Assembly (NCBI RefSeq): GCF_943734655.1
Contig: NC_071355.1
Location: 13,620,768-13,684,767, forward strand
Length of the DNA: 64,000 nucleotides
DNA from: Sabethes cyaneus
Lineage: Eukaryota; Arthropoda; Insecta; Diptera; Culicidae
Reading direction: 5' to 3'
In this document: in pieces, positions 20,990 to 33,822 of the stretch
How positions within the stretch are numbered: the stretch's first letter is position 1
Layout of the letters: the number at the start of each line of letters is the position of its first letter
The notes under the pieces: model-generated
Seen by the model: the letters and a program-made list of their open reading frames with translations, nothing else
What the model was told of the DNA's origin: nothing
Database searches by the model: none
Made by a program: the position numbers and the translations under genes

Positions 20990-22250
20990 CGCCGGACCCT
21001 TGCCGGGGCCGCCACCGCCGCCGCCACACTTTGCGGATGCCAAACAGAGATGGAAATATCCATCTCGACGGCGGTACACATCAAAAGCGCACCAGCTCGA
21101 AAGAGACCGACGTTAGTGCACCCGAAGATAAAAGAAATAGTAAAACGAACTATTTATGTGACTGCCTTTTTTGCGCTGCTGCTGCTGCTGCTGTTCGTGT
21201 GGAGTGCATTCTCTGGCACCTCCAGCGAAAGTTGCTGTTGAACACAGGTCCAGGATTTACCGGAGTAGCACGGGAAGGCTCTCCAAAAGCTTTCAGAAGG
21301 AGAACAAAAAAAACTTCATGATCCTTTTCCGCCTGCTCCACACCATCGCCGCATCGGTGCGGCGATGGCCCCGTCAAGCGGCACTTTGAAAACGTTGGGA
21401 AGGCGGTTTCCCAGGATACCATCTATAATTTATATCGGGGTTTCATCTTCTCCCTGATGGAATTTTCCCGACGAGAGGATCCTCGCGCTTCGCTGAATTC
21501 CGATATCACAGCATCGCACGTGGATCATTTCATCGCACGTCACCTATTTCCGCATCCTTCCCGGCAAGGTTCGAACTCAACGTTCACATACAGACACATA
21601 CGACCTCCGGCAGCCAACAGCCAGCAGCGTCGGGAAAGGACAGCGGATGAGGTCGAAAAAGAATGAGGAATTTAATACAAATTTAAATGATGTGAACAAA
21701 ATACTAATGTAATACTTTGTGATTCTGCACTCCGGCCAGGCCAGGCCAGGCCACCCAATTCGCTGTTTGCCTTCGGAAGCTTTGCCCTGACTTGTCAAGG
21801 TGATACCTCCTCCGTTGGCTCGGCTTGCCAGTTGCATGGGTGAAAGTCTCTCCACTGACTGTTTGCACAGTCTCGAAAAAGTTGACGAGAAGGATATCGT
21901 TTTTCCCGGTTCACCTCATCTTTCACCCGTTCATCTCCGCAGTTGCTACAGTATGTGCTGCTGCAGCTAGCTGTTGGTGTCGACGGAAAAACGATGGAGG
22001 ATGTGGACTGATTGAAGGTAGAAGAGTTGAATAGATGGAATCCATTTCCCGATCTTAGAGGAAAAAGGTGCTGCAGTGAGCTTTGCCGATGGGAACGATG
22101 TACGCCATGGCAGCGATGTCACCTAGCCGCCTAGCCCTGGGATGGATGGATAGGTGGGTGGATGGGAAAAACCGGGAGGAATAATAAATGACGGGAAAAG
22201 CTTTTTTCATCGGTGCAGATTTATGGGCGATGCGAGAAGTGCAACAGCGC
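20990..22250. other. GC-rich region with short microsatellites
   Basis: CCG run at about 21009-21028, GCT run at about 21176-21194 and a ccaggcc run at about 21737-21755. Overlapping open frames of 60-96 codons occur on both strands but none shows a domain. It may be part of a gene leader. Confidence 0.35.
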
Positions 22251-24130
22251 GATGTGTGCGGATTGAAGTTGAGAATTTTCTTCCAAGAAACGGAAATATA
22301 TTGTTTCTTTGAAATAACCATTTGAAATATGTTACAGAAAACATATTTACAACTATTCATAATGTACAAAATTCATGCGCTTTAATGGATTGAATGGATT
22401 TCGACCATCAAAAAGTCGTTGTATAGATAAAATCTATGAAAAGGATGAAATCTTTATTCTCTTTGTCATACGGTGACAAAGACCCAAATAGTTACGCTAC
22501 CAACCGATTCATGCAAAGCTGATAATTTACAGTGCACATTGCCCTGGCAAGTGAAAGAGAAACGGCAGAAAGAAAATTTCTCTTGTTTCTTAGGTCCTTA
22601 TGAAAAGTTACGCGAGATTTCGTTGTCTGTTTACTGCAAAGGTAAATTAAGTGCAGAATAGCTTGATCCATGCTGCTTCTGATATTGCCTACTGTACTAG
22701 CGAATTTAGTGTCGAACGCGCCACAAGGAAGCGATACGGGACCGTTGCCGTTTGCTATATTTGTGCTTCATTTCGTTGAAGAACCGTTAAACTGGTGGTT
22801 TAATATTTTGTGTGTTCATACGTGTTGATCTACAATAGTTACAGATTTGCTGACTATTCCATAATCCCTTAAGGAGTCACCATTTCTATTGTTCATTGCT
22901 CTCAATTTCTGCTATCTATCAATTGTATGCAAACCGGCGAATGTTTTTCATTAGGCTGAGTGTAGGCTTCTCAACGACTAAATTTGACACTTTTTCTTGG
23001 GTTTTGGCAGGTGAGGCATGTTTCCTAAGACTCCGTCAATTGATGGTATTATTAGAGGGATTCATATTCTTAGGAACGCATAGTACATCCTTGGATATAC
23101 CGTTGATTTGACTGGACATGATGGATACTTTTTGCATTTGGATTGTTTGACTGCTTTTGCTTCCTATAGATTCGCGGATTTAAACGTTCTTTTGGGCGAG
23201 GAACTTTTGATTTCGACGTGCTATCCTTTTTGGTCACATCCCATACTGAAACCTTCTTCGTTTGCTCGAACGCCTCCGTTACACCTTTTTTTGACCCGTT
23301 TTAGGTTTATCCTAAAACGAGTTATTCTCACTGAACTTCCTGATCGGCGTTTATACGACATCCGCGATTCTTTGTGGCTGTAATTTAGAATAGTTTCTGC
23401 TCTTACAGAATCCATGGAATTTATTCGTCAATTGTTTTATTGTCTGCATTAGAGCATTGCCCAAAAAGTCCCGCATTTTGAAGAACGTGAGTCAAAAAGT
23501 GTTATTTTTTATGTTAATTTGGTCATAAAACAAATTCATCGCCAGTAAATGCTTATCGTTTCTTGAACCACATCAGATGGACTACAAACCTAAACAAATG
23601 GTACACAGTGAAAGGAAATTTTTTTTTAATATTCTAGGTGACCACACGTCCTGATTTACCAGGACATGTCCTGTTTTCACGAGCGGTGTCCTGGTGTCCT
23701 GATTTACAGCGGAAAATCCTGATTTTTAAAATGAAATCCTGCTTTACGAAAGAAATTGAAGTACAAAAGTTTTTAAAGTCCTGCTTTGTCAGCTTATCTA
23801 AAAACATAGGTTATCTTATCTTCAATGCCTGATTTTACATTCTCAGTTTCGTAAATGTAGCATACTTTCAACTGTTTAAACTGCTGTAGACCCGACGACG
23901 AGACGTTCGACAGTTGATCTCGATGGGGCATCAAGATCGTCATCGGGGTTATGAAGGCGTTTATTGTCTGCACACCGACACGAACGAGAATTTTGCATGA
24001 TTATCGGAAGTACTTTTTTCCAAGCAGAGGTAATCACAAGCCACCCTTGGGATCACCTGACCAACGGGTATTGAGTCTAATCTGTCTAATTCTCATCGAT
24101 GGCCGATTTTTCTCAAATATCATCAATATG
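22251..24130. other. Intergenic, one repeat-like patch
   Basis: Mostly featureless. At about 23640-23730 the word tcctgattt / gtcctg recurs five or six times (gtcctgatttaccaggacat and variants), and tgtcctgatttttag occurs again at 26677-26691. Perhaps one element was split by the intervening retrotransposon debris. Confidence 0.4.
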
Positions 24131-24138
24131 CGTTCCCT

Positions 24139-25240
24139 ATGGGATGCGGATACACCCTGAATCATTACCTAGTACCAGTAACTGTGCGCTCGAACCTACG
24201 ACGGAATACAAAGTGCTCCCAGATTTTGTTGCGGCGTCTTTCTACAATAGCAAGAAATTTCGTAGGGCAGTATCACGCGAGCTTTACGAGAGGCCGTGCT
24301 GCTACGGGTCAAATTTTCTCACTCAGACAATTCCTCCCGAGTTGTCGGGAGTACAACGTACCCACGGGTTATATTGACGTGGATTCCAAGGCAGTATACG
24401 ATATAGTTAAACTTGAAGAGCTATGGCAGTTAGTGCACAAGAACGGTTATCCAGACCAACTAACGCGGTTGACTCCTTTCGAGTTGTCCTTCGTTCTTTG
24501 GACGGTTTGTTTTGCATCGTTATTGGAGGTGCGATCCGACGAGCGAGTATCAGAACGAATGAGACGAACTTCAGCAAACGTAGCCAACCCCTTGTCTTTG
24601 AAGACGACGGAAAACGGGGGTTAAGAGGATTGGGCAAAAAATCAATGCGTCGCAAACCAAATGTATAGGGGAACTGGTAATAATACAGCTAAGGAGATTT
24701 AAGCTGGAATTCGGACCTTCTTTTCACTCCAAAAGACTTGTGCAGCCTTGCTTCTGGAAGCTAGACGTGTATTTGTACGAAAGGTGTTGCGGACTATTTT
24801 TGGCGGAGTACAAGCAGAAAGCAGAGAATGGCGCAGGCATATGAGCCATGTCGCAAAAATGCACCAGCGACTCTAGAAAAAGAGGGGCCTCACGTGCTGC
24901 GTAGCTCGACCAGATTGTAGATGACTTGCGAAGGTCGAGATGCTCAACGAATTGGCGACAAATAGGCCAGGACGAGTACAATGGAGAAAAGCTCTTAATA
25001 TAGCATGTAGCATGTGTATAAACTCCGGGTCCGTATGGTATGCCTTATTCGTTTCTGGTCTTCTATATGATGCTTTTCTGGGGCTTACCAGGATATTTGG
25101 GGACCAGGATATTTGGACAATGCTCGAGGAGGACCTGCGAGTTCTCTGTAACCGTCGGCTTAGTATCTGCCCAAGATTTAGGAGACTGTCGCGGGTGCAA
25201 AATATTTTATGAATGTCCCGCAATAAATTGTCAAGAGAGT
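24139..25240 (+). pseudogene. RTE-like non-LTR retrotransposon relic (RT to C terminus)
   Basis: Pieces in order on the plus strand: LRRLSTIARNFVGQYHASFT then GRAATGQIFSLRQFLPSCRE (RT fingers), YIDVDSKAVYDIVKLEELWQ (catalytic Asp region), GGAIRRASI near 24530, then past a deletion DIWTMLEEDLRVL near 25110. A second partial C-terminal piece, RKVLRTIFGGVQAESREWRR, and LNELATNRPGRVQWRKAL lie at 24775-25000, before the DIWTMLEEDLRVL piece although they should follow it. Many frameshifts and stops; the FADD box is lost. Two insertions or an internal rearrangement must be involved. Confidence 0.8.
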
Positions 25241-25249
25241 AGTTGGAAC

Positions 25250-26255
25250 TTGGAACACCCTATTGCGAACAGCTTTCCCCGTTGACGTGTACGCAGCCAT
25301 ACGTCAACGGCTTCCACCCACCCACCACCAGGGGGCGGAAAATTGAGCAAAGCTAACATGGATTGCGGGTGGCGATAAAGAGTCCAGAAAACGATAAGCG
25401 AGAGACAGTGGAGGTTTGAGTGCGAAAAAGTCATAGATCGTTGGATACAAAATAGCTTGAGCCATTACCCTGTCCGCAGTCAAACAGTACGGTACTGAAA
25501 AACGAAATATAGTCGCACAACTGAGACAGTAAAATAAAACTCTGAGCTGAGTGTATGAAGCTACGTATCAGAAATTCTTAGTGAAAGACCACTACAAATA
25601 TACAAAGTTTTAAAGATAGACTAAAAAGACGCGCGAAAAGAAACAAACAACAGGTATGGCTATCAGAGAATTCTCTCGACATATTCCCGACTATGACCGC
25701 TCCAAAACTCGACGCTAACCAAACCATCTCGCTCTTAGGACCCCTGAGTTTCCTGAGTTTTCTGCGTTTACCTGACGGTTACTAACGTGACCCGAAACTG
25801 TACCTGAGTTGTAGCGAATTTAGTCCTCACGTCCGCCGTTACCACCACATCCGTCAATCCTGAAGCTGAAGGAGCGTCCTACCAACGACGCCATCGCAGT
25901 TACGCCGCGTCGTCGCCACCGCGCTTATTCAGAGCTCCAAGTACGTCCGCAGCCGGAACGCCGGCAGTAGGCCATCAAGCTTCGTGCCAAAAGTCATCGA
26001 CCTGACCGCAAACGGATCCCGGTCAGCATCTCCGCCGGAAGTGAAACCCCTAGATATCAAAAGGTAGGAGTTACCGAGGAAAATCCGTTAATAAAGAGAA
26101 CAGTTTAAGCAGAAGGTTTTCAGGGATTTTCTTGACAGCAAGTTGCGAACGTTTGCAGTCGCTGAGGTTTGTCTTAGGGGGTGTCATAAGTGCTGGGTAG
26201 TTATGACCCCGTCAGCTACAACTCGGAGTTTTCGGAATACGAGTACTAAGAACGC
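25250..26255. other. Intergenic or unrecognised 5' part of an element
   Basis: Moderately GC-rich from 25780 to 26050. A C-terminal RTE piece starts just after, so this may be decayed internal element sequence, but no motif is visible. Confidence 0.35.
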
Positions 26256-26259
26256 TCTT

Positions 26260-26640
26260 CGGCGGCGTACAGGAAAACGGAGTAAGGAGGTGGAGGATCA
26301 ACCATGGATGAATGATGAACCATCAACCAAACGATGAACATGCACAGCTCTATGGCGAACCCAGTATCTCAAAAGATTACTAAAGCTGGACGGATACGAT
26401 GGGCAGGACATGTTGCAAGAATGTCGGACAACTACTCTGCAAAGATGGTGTTTGCCTCAAATCCATTAGGAAGAAGACGACCAGGAGTGCAGCGAGCAAG
26501 ATGGTTAGACCAGGTGGAGCGAGATCTGGCGGAGAATACTCGGTGTCCGAGGAATTGGAGAGCAGTAGCCCACAGCCGAGTTAACCGGCGAAACGTTATT
26601 CAACGGGCGTTGTCTTAGGACGGCAAAATACTTAAGTAGG
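26260..26640 (+). pseudogene. C-terminal domain of an RTE-like element with 3' tail
   Basis: The frame gives ITKAGRIRWAGHVARMSDNY, then PLGRRRPGVQRARWLDQVER and PRNWRAVAHSRVNRR, the conserved C-terminal R-x-R-W-x-G-H-V-x-R-M ... W-x-D-Q-V-E block of RTE-type proteins. It ends at a stop near 26618. The following aagtaggtaagtaaacc is the short GTAA-type tail expected at an RTE 3' end. It is a 5'-truncated insertion, open over about 90 codons. Confidence 0.85.
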
Positions 26641-26889
26641 TAAGTAAACCTTCATCGTCATGTTTGGGCAGAAAATGTCCTGATTTTTAGTTGGATCGAT
26701 ATGGTCAGGTATAGGGGTTAAGATTGAATGATATATTACGTTTATAAATTGGGTGCTTTTTTATTTATTTTTTAGAGATTTTTGACGCATTTTCTTCACT
26801 TGTTCTTGTTGCGCTATGATTTATTATGCCAGAAAAGCTAAGAACTCAAACTTGAATGAGTGAATTTGAAGTATTTATCCAAATATCCA

Positions 26890-27190
26890 TACGCTAAGCT
26901 GGTCGTATGATAAAAAAAACTTCGATACGACCGACAATGAGTGAAATATTTCGGTATGTTTATTGTGTAATTAAATATGTGGTTCGGTACGACCATAGAT
27001 GAACTAATTGGTTCGACGTGACCGTTGATAAGTGAAAAGATTCGGTACGATCGTTGTTGAATGAAGTATATAGTTCGGTACGACCATAGATTATTAAAAC
27101 GGTTCTATACGATCACTTATAAACAAAATCATTTGCTGCTATCATTATTAAATGAAGTAATGATTCGGTACGATAATTATTAAATGAACT
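26890..27190. repeat. Degenerate minisatellite with gttcggtacgac core
   Basis: At least seven copies of (g/a)ttcg(g/a)tacgac / ttcggtacgatc alternate with ttaaatgaa or gatgaa spacers, about 40-50 bp apart. A lone ttaaatgaagta lies at about 29537-29548, beyond the Jockey-type relic, so that retrotransposon may have landed inside this array. Confidence 0.7.
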
Positions 27191-27194
27191 ACAG

Positions 27195-27320
27195 TGGACT
27201 TTCGGAAAAGTAAACTCTCTGAAAAGTTAATTGTTCAGAAAAGTTAAGCGAATATCAGCTCTCTTGCAACGCTCTAAAAAGTTAATTTTTGCCTTAACTT
27301 TTCTTGACCAAACTCGTGAT
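27195..27320. repeat. GAAAAGTTAA-type short repeat
   Basis: ggaaaagtaa, gaaaagttaa, gaaaagttaa and aaaaagttaa recur at 20-50 bp spacing, with the inverse word ttaacttttc at 27293-27302. It may be the end of a small TIR element. Confidence 0.5.
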
Positions 27321-27429
27321 TTTATTCATGACCTTGAAATGCGGTCAGGCATATATTAATATTTTTTGAAGCGATGATTCTACAATTGATGAAGGGACGG
27401 TAAGGGAAAGTAATGAAATCGCATTCTTG

Positions 27430-29540
27430 ATTTAGTGTTTGCCAATGAAAATGCTTTAGAAGAGTGTAGTATCAGTGAAGTTGTTGAACCACTTATTGAA
27501 CTGGACCCGTACCACTCTGCTCTACTCGTTTCACTGCGCTGTTCCGTTCCTATCCCTCTTACCGAACCAATTGAGAATGCTCCGTTTGATTTTCGAAGGA
27601 CTGATTTTGCTGTTTTGCGCCGTGCGATCGCTCAAGTTGACTGGGTGCCTTTATACAATGCCGTGAATGTCGATGAAGCAGTTTCTTACCAGAATAATAC
27701 ACTGTGAGCACTATTTATCCTACATGTTCCCAAGCCTTGAACAAAACCTAACCCTGCTTGGTCAAACCGTCGTTTACGTGAATTAAAAAGCGGACGTGCG
27801 AGAGCTCTTCGACACTACTCGAATAATCGGCACCCGTACACGAAAAGAGAGTTTGTACTCGCAAGCAATGCTTATAGAAACTATATTCCCTACATGTTCA
27901 GCGAACTCAAAATGACTTGAAACGCAACCCCAAAAGTTTGTGGTCATTTGTGAACGGGAAACGAAAACACTGGGTCTGCCATCGGTAATGTCTAACAACG
28001 ATGATTTGGCAAGCTCTCCGAGTGAAATTTGTGAATTGTTGCCGGGCACTTTGCCGGTGTATTTAAAAACGGATTTATTCCTGCACAGCAAATCGAAGAG
28101 GCACTTCTGAATGTTGAACAGGGTATTTTAGAAATGCGGAATGTGACGTTTACGGAAGCAGACATTAAAAATGCGATCTACAAACTAAAGTCATCGTGGC
28201 GGCCTGGACCGGATGGCATCCCATCGATTATTTTTTAAAAATGTTGTGATGCTCTTTGTGCACCTCTCACTGCTGTTTGCAACCAGTCCATATCGCAATC
28301 GACGTTCCCAGATGCCTGGAAGGAGTCCATCTTATTTCCTGTATACAAGAAGGGAGATCGTGCGGATGTAGCCAACTACCGTGGAATTACATCTCTGAGC
28401 AGTGGCTCGAAACTGCTTGAAATCCTTAGTCGAAATCCTTGAAATCCTGTTTAGCTTGAAATAAACATTGATGTACGAGGCAAAACGACACATCTCTTGT
28501 GATCAGCACGGATTCTACCCTGGACGATCCACTGTCACTAATCTAGCGGAATTTACATCATATTGTGTACGGCAAATAGAAAATGGTGCTCAAATTGACA
28601 CAGTGTACACTGACCTGAAAGCTGTCTTCAACCGTGTGGATCACAATCTGCTTGTAGCTAAAATAGAGCGTATGGGTGCAGCGACGAGCTTTGTTAACTG
28701 GTTGAAATCGTACTTAGTGAATCGCCGCCTCTCAGTAAAACTAGGTAACGCATCTTCTAACGAATTTTGCAATCGATCTGGCGTACCACAAGGAAGCAAT
28801 CTCGGGCCCCTTCTGTTTTCCTTATTTTTCAACGACGTGTGCACTGTGCTTCCAAGAGGCTGTAGATTGCTCTACGCTGATGACCTGAAAATTTACGTAC
28901 TGGTCAAATTATTTGAAGATTGCCAAACATTGCAAAAGCTCATCGATATCTTTGTGGAATGGTGTCGAAAGAATGAACTTTCTATTAGTGTGTGCAAGTG
29001 TTCGGTTATTTCCTTTAACCTTAAAAAGAACCCATTACTTGGAGTTATCACATCGGCAACGAGCGCTTGGAAAGGGCATATGCTGTTAAAGATCTAGGAG
29101 TGATAAGACACCTTCCCTGGCAAAACCCTTCAGTACTCCCGCCGTATCAAGACCGTTGTAAATTACTCGATATGGAAACTCTCGCCAAAAGGAGACATAT
29201 TGATAGGATACTCTTCATCAGGAAAGTTTTGCTGGGCGAATTGGACTCTCCAAATATCCTCGCTCATAAACACTGCTCCACGTGCCCTTCGCAGCACAAA
29301 TTTTCTTCGGCTGGATTTTAGAAGAACTGATTACGGACAAAATGAGCCAATCAGAGCTATGTGTTGTATGTTTAATCGTGTATATAGTCACTTTAATTTT
29401 AATTGTTCTGTTAATTGTTTTCGAAATCGCTTGCAAAGTTTGAATGTAATCTAGTTATCCTGTTAGTAGTAATTTAGTATGTTTTATTCATGTAAACACT
29501 GTTGTCAGATAGATCAATGTTAATAAATATAAATATTAAA
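27430..29540 (+). pseudogene. Jockey-superfamily non-LTR retrotransposon relic
   Basis: The order of parts is that of one element. The end of the endonuclease comes first (LVFANENALEECSISEVVEP, near 27430). RT lead-in follows: YKLKSSWRPGPDGIP near 28190, then WKESILFPVYKKGDRADVAN and YRGITSLSSGSKLLEIL near 28320-28420. A continuous frame at 28468-29097 carries HGFYPGRSTVTNL, YTDLKAVFNRVDHNLL (catalytic Asp region), SGVPQGSNLGPLLFSLF and LLYADDLKIYV (intact YADD). Stops and frameshifts before 28468 and after 29090 make it non-functional. A local duplication of gaaatcct words breaks the frame near 28420-28450. The end of the C-terminal domain reads on to about 29450. Confidence 0.9.
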
Positions 29541-29544
29541 TGAA

Positions 29545-30500
29545 GTAAGGTACACCGGGGCTATTTGAAACGAAGTTCATCTTCAAAGTTTTCTAATAAT
29601 ACTATGAAATATTGGTTTTTCAAATCTGCTGATGCAATTTATTAGCTTAGTCCAATGACTATTGATAAAAAATAACAAATAATAAAAGTTGTTTTAAATA
29701 AACCGATTATTAACGTTTTAGATGCTTATGTGCGGTGTTTCAACTTACCTCGTGTAGCGGGGTAAGTTGAAATACTGAACTGGCATGCGTTAAATTTTTT
29801 AAGAACGCAGGGACGAAGTACTGGTCCCAGATGATACGCCTATTGATAGCATCCCTTGTGACGCAGGGCTGGTTCTTCTTGCCTCAACCACAGATGGTCT
29901 GCTGAACTAAGAATTTTTTGACGGATTTGTCCATTTTCGTCTTTCTTACCTCGTCAGGAACGACCAACTGTGGCTACCACTTTTTATGAACCTCGGTTTG
30001 TTTGTCATTCCGGTTCAATGTCTTCCGGATCTTGAAAACATGCAGTGCGGCACCTTTCGTGGTCATTTGGACAAGCCAGATAGAAATATCCGCATTCTTT
30101 GTCACATCGTAAATCGAAAGTTTTGGCCGACGCTTGAACAGGCCCAAAGGATCGACCATTAATCGCATAGCCAAGGCTATATCCAACTCTTGGTCTAAGT
30201 CCTAAGCCAAATCCACATTTAAGTCGAAATACAAGTCCAAACCCAAGCATAGGCCTGCTTTGAACTCTTCCGCATCTTCTGTCAAAATCTATTCTTAAAT
30301 ACTTAGTTTCAGTTTATTCTCAATTTTAACTGATTAAAAATAATTCCCCTGGTTTTGAACGAAACTGAACGAAGCTGTCTATATGTGAAGCTCGGATATC
30401 AATGCGATACAGCAAAACAGCGAGGTAGCAAATGGATTGTGGATTTTCCTTTTTATCCAGTCCGCTCCCAATCCAATATCCAGTCCAGTCACCAATATCT
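29545..30500. other. Intergenic with short repeat patches
   Basis: A short run of ctaagtcctaagcc and acaagtccaaacccaag words at about 30185-30250 matches the array theme seen elsewhere. Otherwise nothing recognised. Confidence 0.4.
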
Positions 30501-31290
30501 GTGATCCCCAGGGCCTGGGCTCCTATTACAGCTTGGTTCGATCAGCGGATACCTCAGCTTCGGTAAAAAAACGGTCGTAATCGTCGTCAGCAACCTAGAG
30601 CCGGGGTGGACCGGGCAGCTTGAAACCAGTCGTCCTCCACGATCAGCGTCACGGTTTCAGGTCTATAAAGAACTACCGGCTTAATAAACGTGTTGTACAT
30701 TGTCAGCTTCAAGGTGGTGTAAGCGGTTTGCGTAGGGCAAAGTAGGCCTGATTTCCCGCTTGAATGCGCCTCTGGAACTCCTTACTAGTGTTGTTGTCGG
30801 CGGTCACCAGCGATCCCAAATACACAAACTCATCTACCTCTTCTAGTTTGTCGCCGTCAACGGTTACGGTTCCTCCTAGACTCCGCTTCCAGTCTGGCGA
30901 AGATTGCATCCGCCGTCATAAAGTTTCTGGCTATGATATCAAAGTCTTCTGCAAAGCCTAGGAGTTGGCTACTCCTGTTGAAAATCGTGCCTTTCGTTTC
31001 AATCACTCCCTCGCAAGCGATGTGGGACAGTATGCAGGATAAACCTGTGATAACCTTGTCTCAACCCTCGCCGTATCTCGAAGGGTCTCGAGAGTGTCCC
31101 CAAGATGCCATGAAACACATCAGCCGATTAACTACTATAGCTGGTCGACCGGCTGTATCGTATGCTGCTTTGAAATCAATGAAGATGTGATGCGTGTAGG
31201 TGGAACAAACCACCCCATCCATCCATTCCTCCGAAAGCTTCTTCCCCTACCAAATCTAGGAAATAACCTGGTGTAGGGCACCGGTTAAGC
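30500..31290 (-). pseudogene. RTE-like reverse transcriptase relic
   Basis: On the minus strand, from right to left: a scrap of the F-K-A-A-Y-D region near 31170 (DFKAAYDTAGRPA), LLGFAEDFDIIARNFMTADA near 30930 (FADD box as FAED), VDGDKLEEVDEFVYLGSLVT near 30830, then LTMYNTFIKPVVLYRPETVT near 30680. These follow RTE-type order. Stops and frame changes are frequent. Same family type as 24139-25240 and 3220-3665. Confidence 0.8.
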
Positions 31291-31590
31291 TCTGGGCATT
31301 GTTGTTAGACCGACCAAAATTACGGAAGTAATTTGGTTGGTTCTAGAACATTTTGATGCGTCCAAATAAAGATTGATATCTCCAAAATATGCTGCACTTG
31401 AAATTGATTGATATCAATAATCCTTGAAAACTGTAGCAAAATGCAAAATAATCAAGGTCGCGAACTGTTGCCATGCATAAAATTGCTAAAACAAAAGTTA
31501 TTTTGAAACAACTGCTGAAAACCGCAAATCAATCCATCCTAAAACAAACGAATTATCCAGCAACCAGCAGCATTTGGACAGCAAAAAGAA
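31291..31590. other. Intergenic, nothing recognised
   Basis: AT-rich, no motif. Confidence 0.4.
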
Positions 31591-33400
31591 TGCATCCGTC
31601 AGCGTGAATGGACCCCTCGCTGTAGCATAGTAGGCCGGCCGCTGGAATGCGGAACCCAAAGGTGGGCGCCCGCCGAATGCACCCACCATGGCGAGCGAGC
31701 AAGGTGACGAAAGTGCATGCATCGATTCACTCCTCGCGAAAGCAACGAACGTGTGAAACGCGGGCAACCGAAAAGAAGAAATAGGAAGCAGGTAAGAAGC
31801 CGAAAAAAAAACGTCACCCGGTGATACTATAGTGTACGCGCTGCTATCGTGCAGCTCGGGTGCAGCCTCGGTCGCAGTAAATGTCATGTGGCGATCGCAT
31901 GTGAGCGAGTGGCCTGGCCTGCGAACGGAGTGACACCGGAGTAAACAATGTGTGATGCGAACAGAACTAACTGAAATCATCCGGAGTGGCAGCACTCGGT
32001 GTCCCACTGCATGCAGCAGCCTGCCGGCCGGAGTGGAGAGGAGAGTATCGAAAAAGGCGTGGCTAATCGACTCTATTAGTATAAGTGTCGATTTCGAACC
32101 AATACATGTTGATGAGTTGTGGCTCACACGGATTTTTATCGGTTCGCTTTTGTCAAGCGAGCAACGCAAAGAGCAGATGAGTGCACGGGTGGAAAGGGGA
32201 AACCGATTCTCCCGATTTTTGGGATCATCATAAAAACCGATCGGTGAGCGCGCGCGATTACACTTTGGTCCCTCATCCGTGCTGTTCTCGCATTCCTCTC
32301 GTACTGTGTTCGGTGCTCGCGAGTAGCCGCCGCTCGCACGCGCGCACGCGATTGCACTTCACTGGATGTGTATCCGCAGTCCGCACATGGTGTGTTCGCT
32401 CTCACGCTCTCTCGCTCCCTCCACAGTGAGTGAGCGAACACAGAAAAAAATACCGACATAATGTGATATCATAATAATGTATCGATGAGACAACTCACAC
32501 CACTCGTGACCTGCTTTGTTTATGGTTTTTTTTCTTTCGATGTGAGCAACATGAGTGAGTGACCGGAGCTCGTAGCTCACTAACACGTTGCTCTTCGCTG
32601 AGCATGAGCGCTCTTTCTCGCTAGGTATGCACATCTCCAGCCAGGTGGTGCACTCGGTTCGATTTGGGGAATCGTGTTTACGGATGTATTGGTGGAGCGC
32701 AATTAAACGACGTGATCAATCAAACTTTGGGGACGAATTGGCGAACACATCACACCAGTCGCCCCGTCGTCCGTGTGTGGGGCTCGCGCGAGAACGGAAC
32801 GGCATCATAGCAGGCGATGCTAACGACGACGGTGTGCGAGCGAGCGGGAAGGTTGATGAACGCGAGCGAGCACTGCTCGCGCTGCGGATCGGATCAATTG
32901 CGCGGGGCCCCAAACGAGTCGAAGCGAGACGGGACGACACCGACCGACGATGGGGAGCAAAATGATATCAATAATAAAAATCACATCGCGCGTGCATGTG
33001 TGTGGTGTGGCATGAGCGTACGGAAAAGGGAAAGGGTTGGTTTGCGAGGTGGGCCAGGGCTGGCTGCAAATGCAGAGCAAGCCAGTGAAGTTCAATTCGA
33101 TTTCTTTGTCACGGAGGAGGATGAGGAGGATGTTTCTGCTGTGAGAAGCTGCGAGTGTGTGCCTGTGTGTTGGTATTATATGTATGCACACTCCGGAAGC
33201 GATGGAAGGACGGATTGGAACAAACCAAAGGCGAACGGTTCAGGGCGTCAAGACCGGAACGGCGAAGAAGTGTACCCTGTGAATAGGGCTAATGATTTGA
33301 GACAGAATATTCATGATTCAGTTCGTGCAATTAGTGTATGAAGGGGATTTGACGAGGTTTTGTAGCGATGTAGCGGACTCGTAGATGACGTTTCTGCCTA
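31590..33400. promoter_or_regulatory. GC-rich promoter or leader-like region
   Basis: About 1.8 kb of CpG-rich, non-repetitive DNA with alternating gcgagcgag, cgctcg and gtgagtgag words, and a CT-rich (GAGA-type) tract, gctctcacgctctctcgctc, at about 32398-32417. Several open frames overlap on both strands, as expected in GC-rich DNA, and none has a domain. It lies about 0.4-2.2 kb upstream of the gene at 33823 in the same orientation, so promoter or 5' UTR is the most economical reading. No TATA box or start site can be fixed. Confidence 0.35.
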
Positions 33401-33822
33401 CTTTGTTGTTCAAAACGTATCGAATATTGCTTCAGCTTTTGAACGATCTAAATGATGAATGTTTTGGAACTTCAATAAGTGGAATGTCTGTGCGTTAACC
33501 GCACACAAATGTTAAGTGCGCTACAGGTTTCCCACGGTTAAGTACCCATTTGGCCTTTTGTTACTGCCGGTAACCGTAAGGTTACCGAAATCTCTCTTTT
33601 TGGAAATGAAAAACCATAAAATGGGTGTTCCATCTAGCGGTATTCACGAGCATAATTACGCCGCGGAACTTACGCAACTTGTGTGGTGTATGCAAACGGC
33701 GCTTATCCACTTAGTGCTCGGTGGAAAGTAACAGATCTTTACCACTTGGACCCCCCGGAAAAAACGCCCGAGACCAGCGCAAACTGGTCCAACCGGTCAG
33801 TCTTCCGTCAGTGTTTACTAAG

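Noticed and set aside
32588..33341. Two overlapping frames of 125 and 174 codons in the GC-rich region
   Set aside because: No ATG at the start of the first, no domain, open frames also on the opposite strand; GC-rich leader is more likely.
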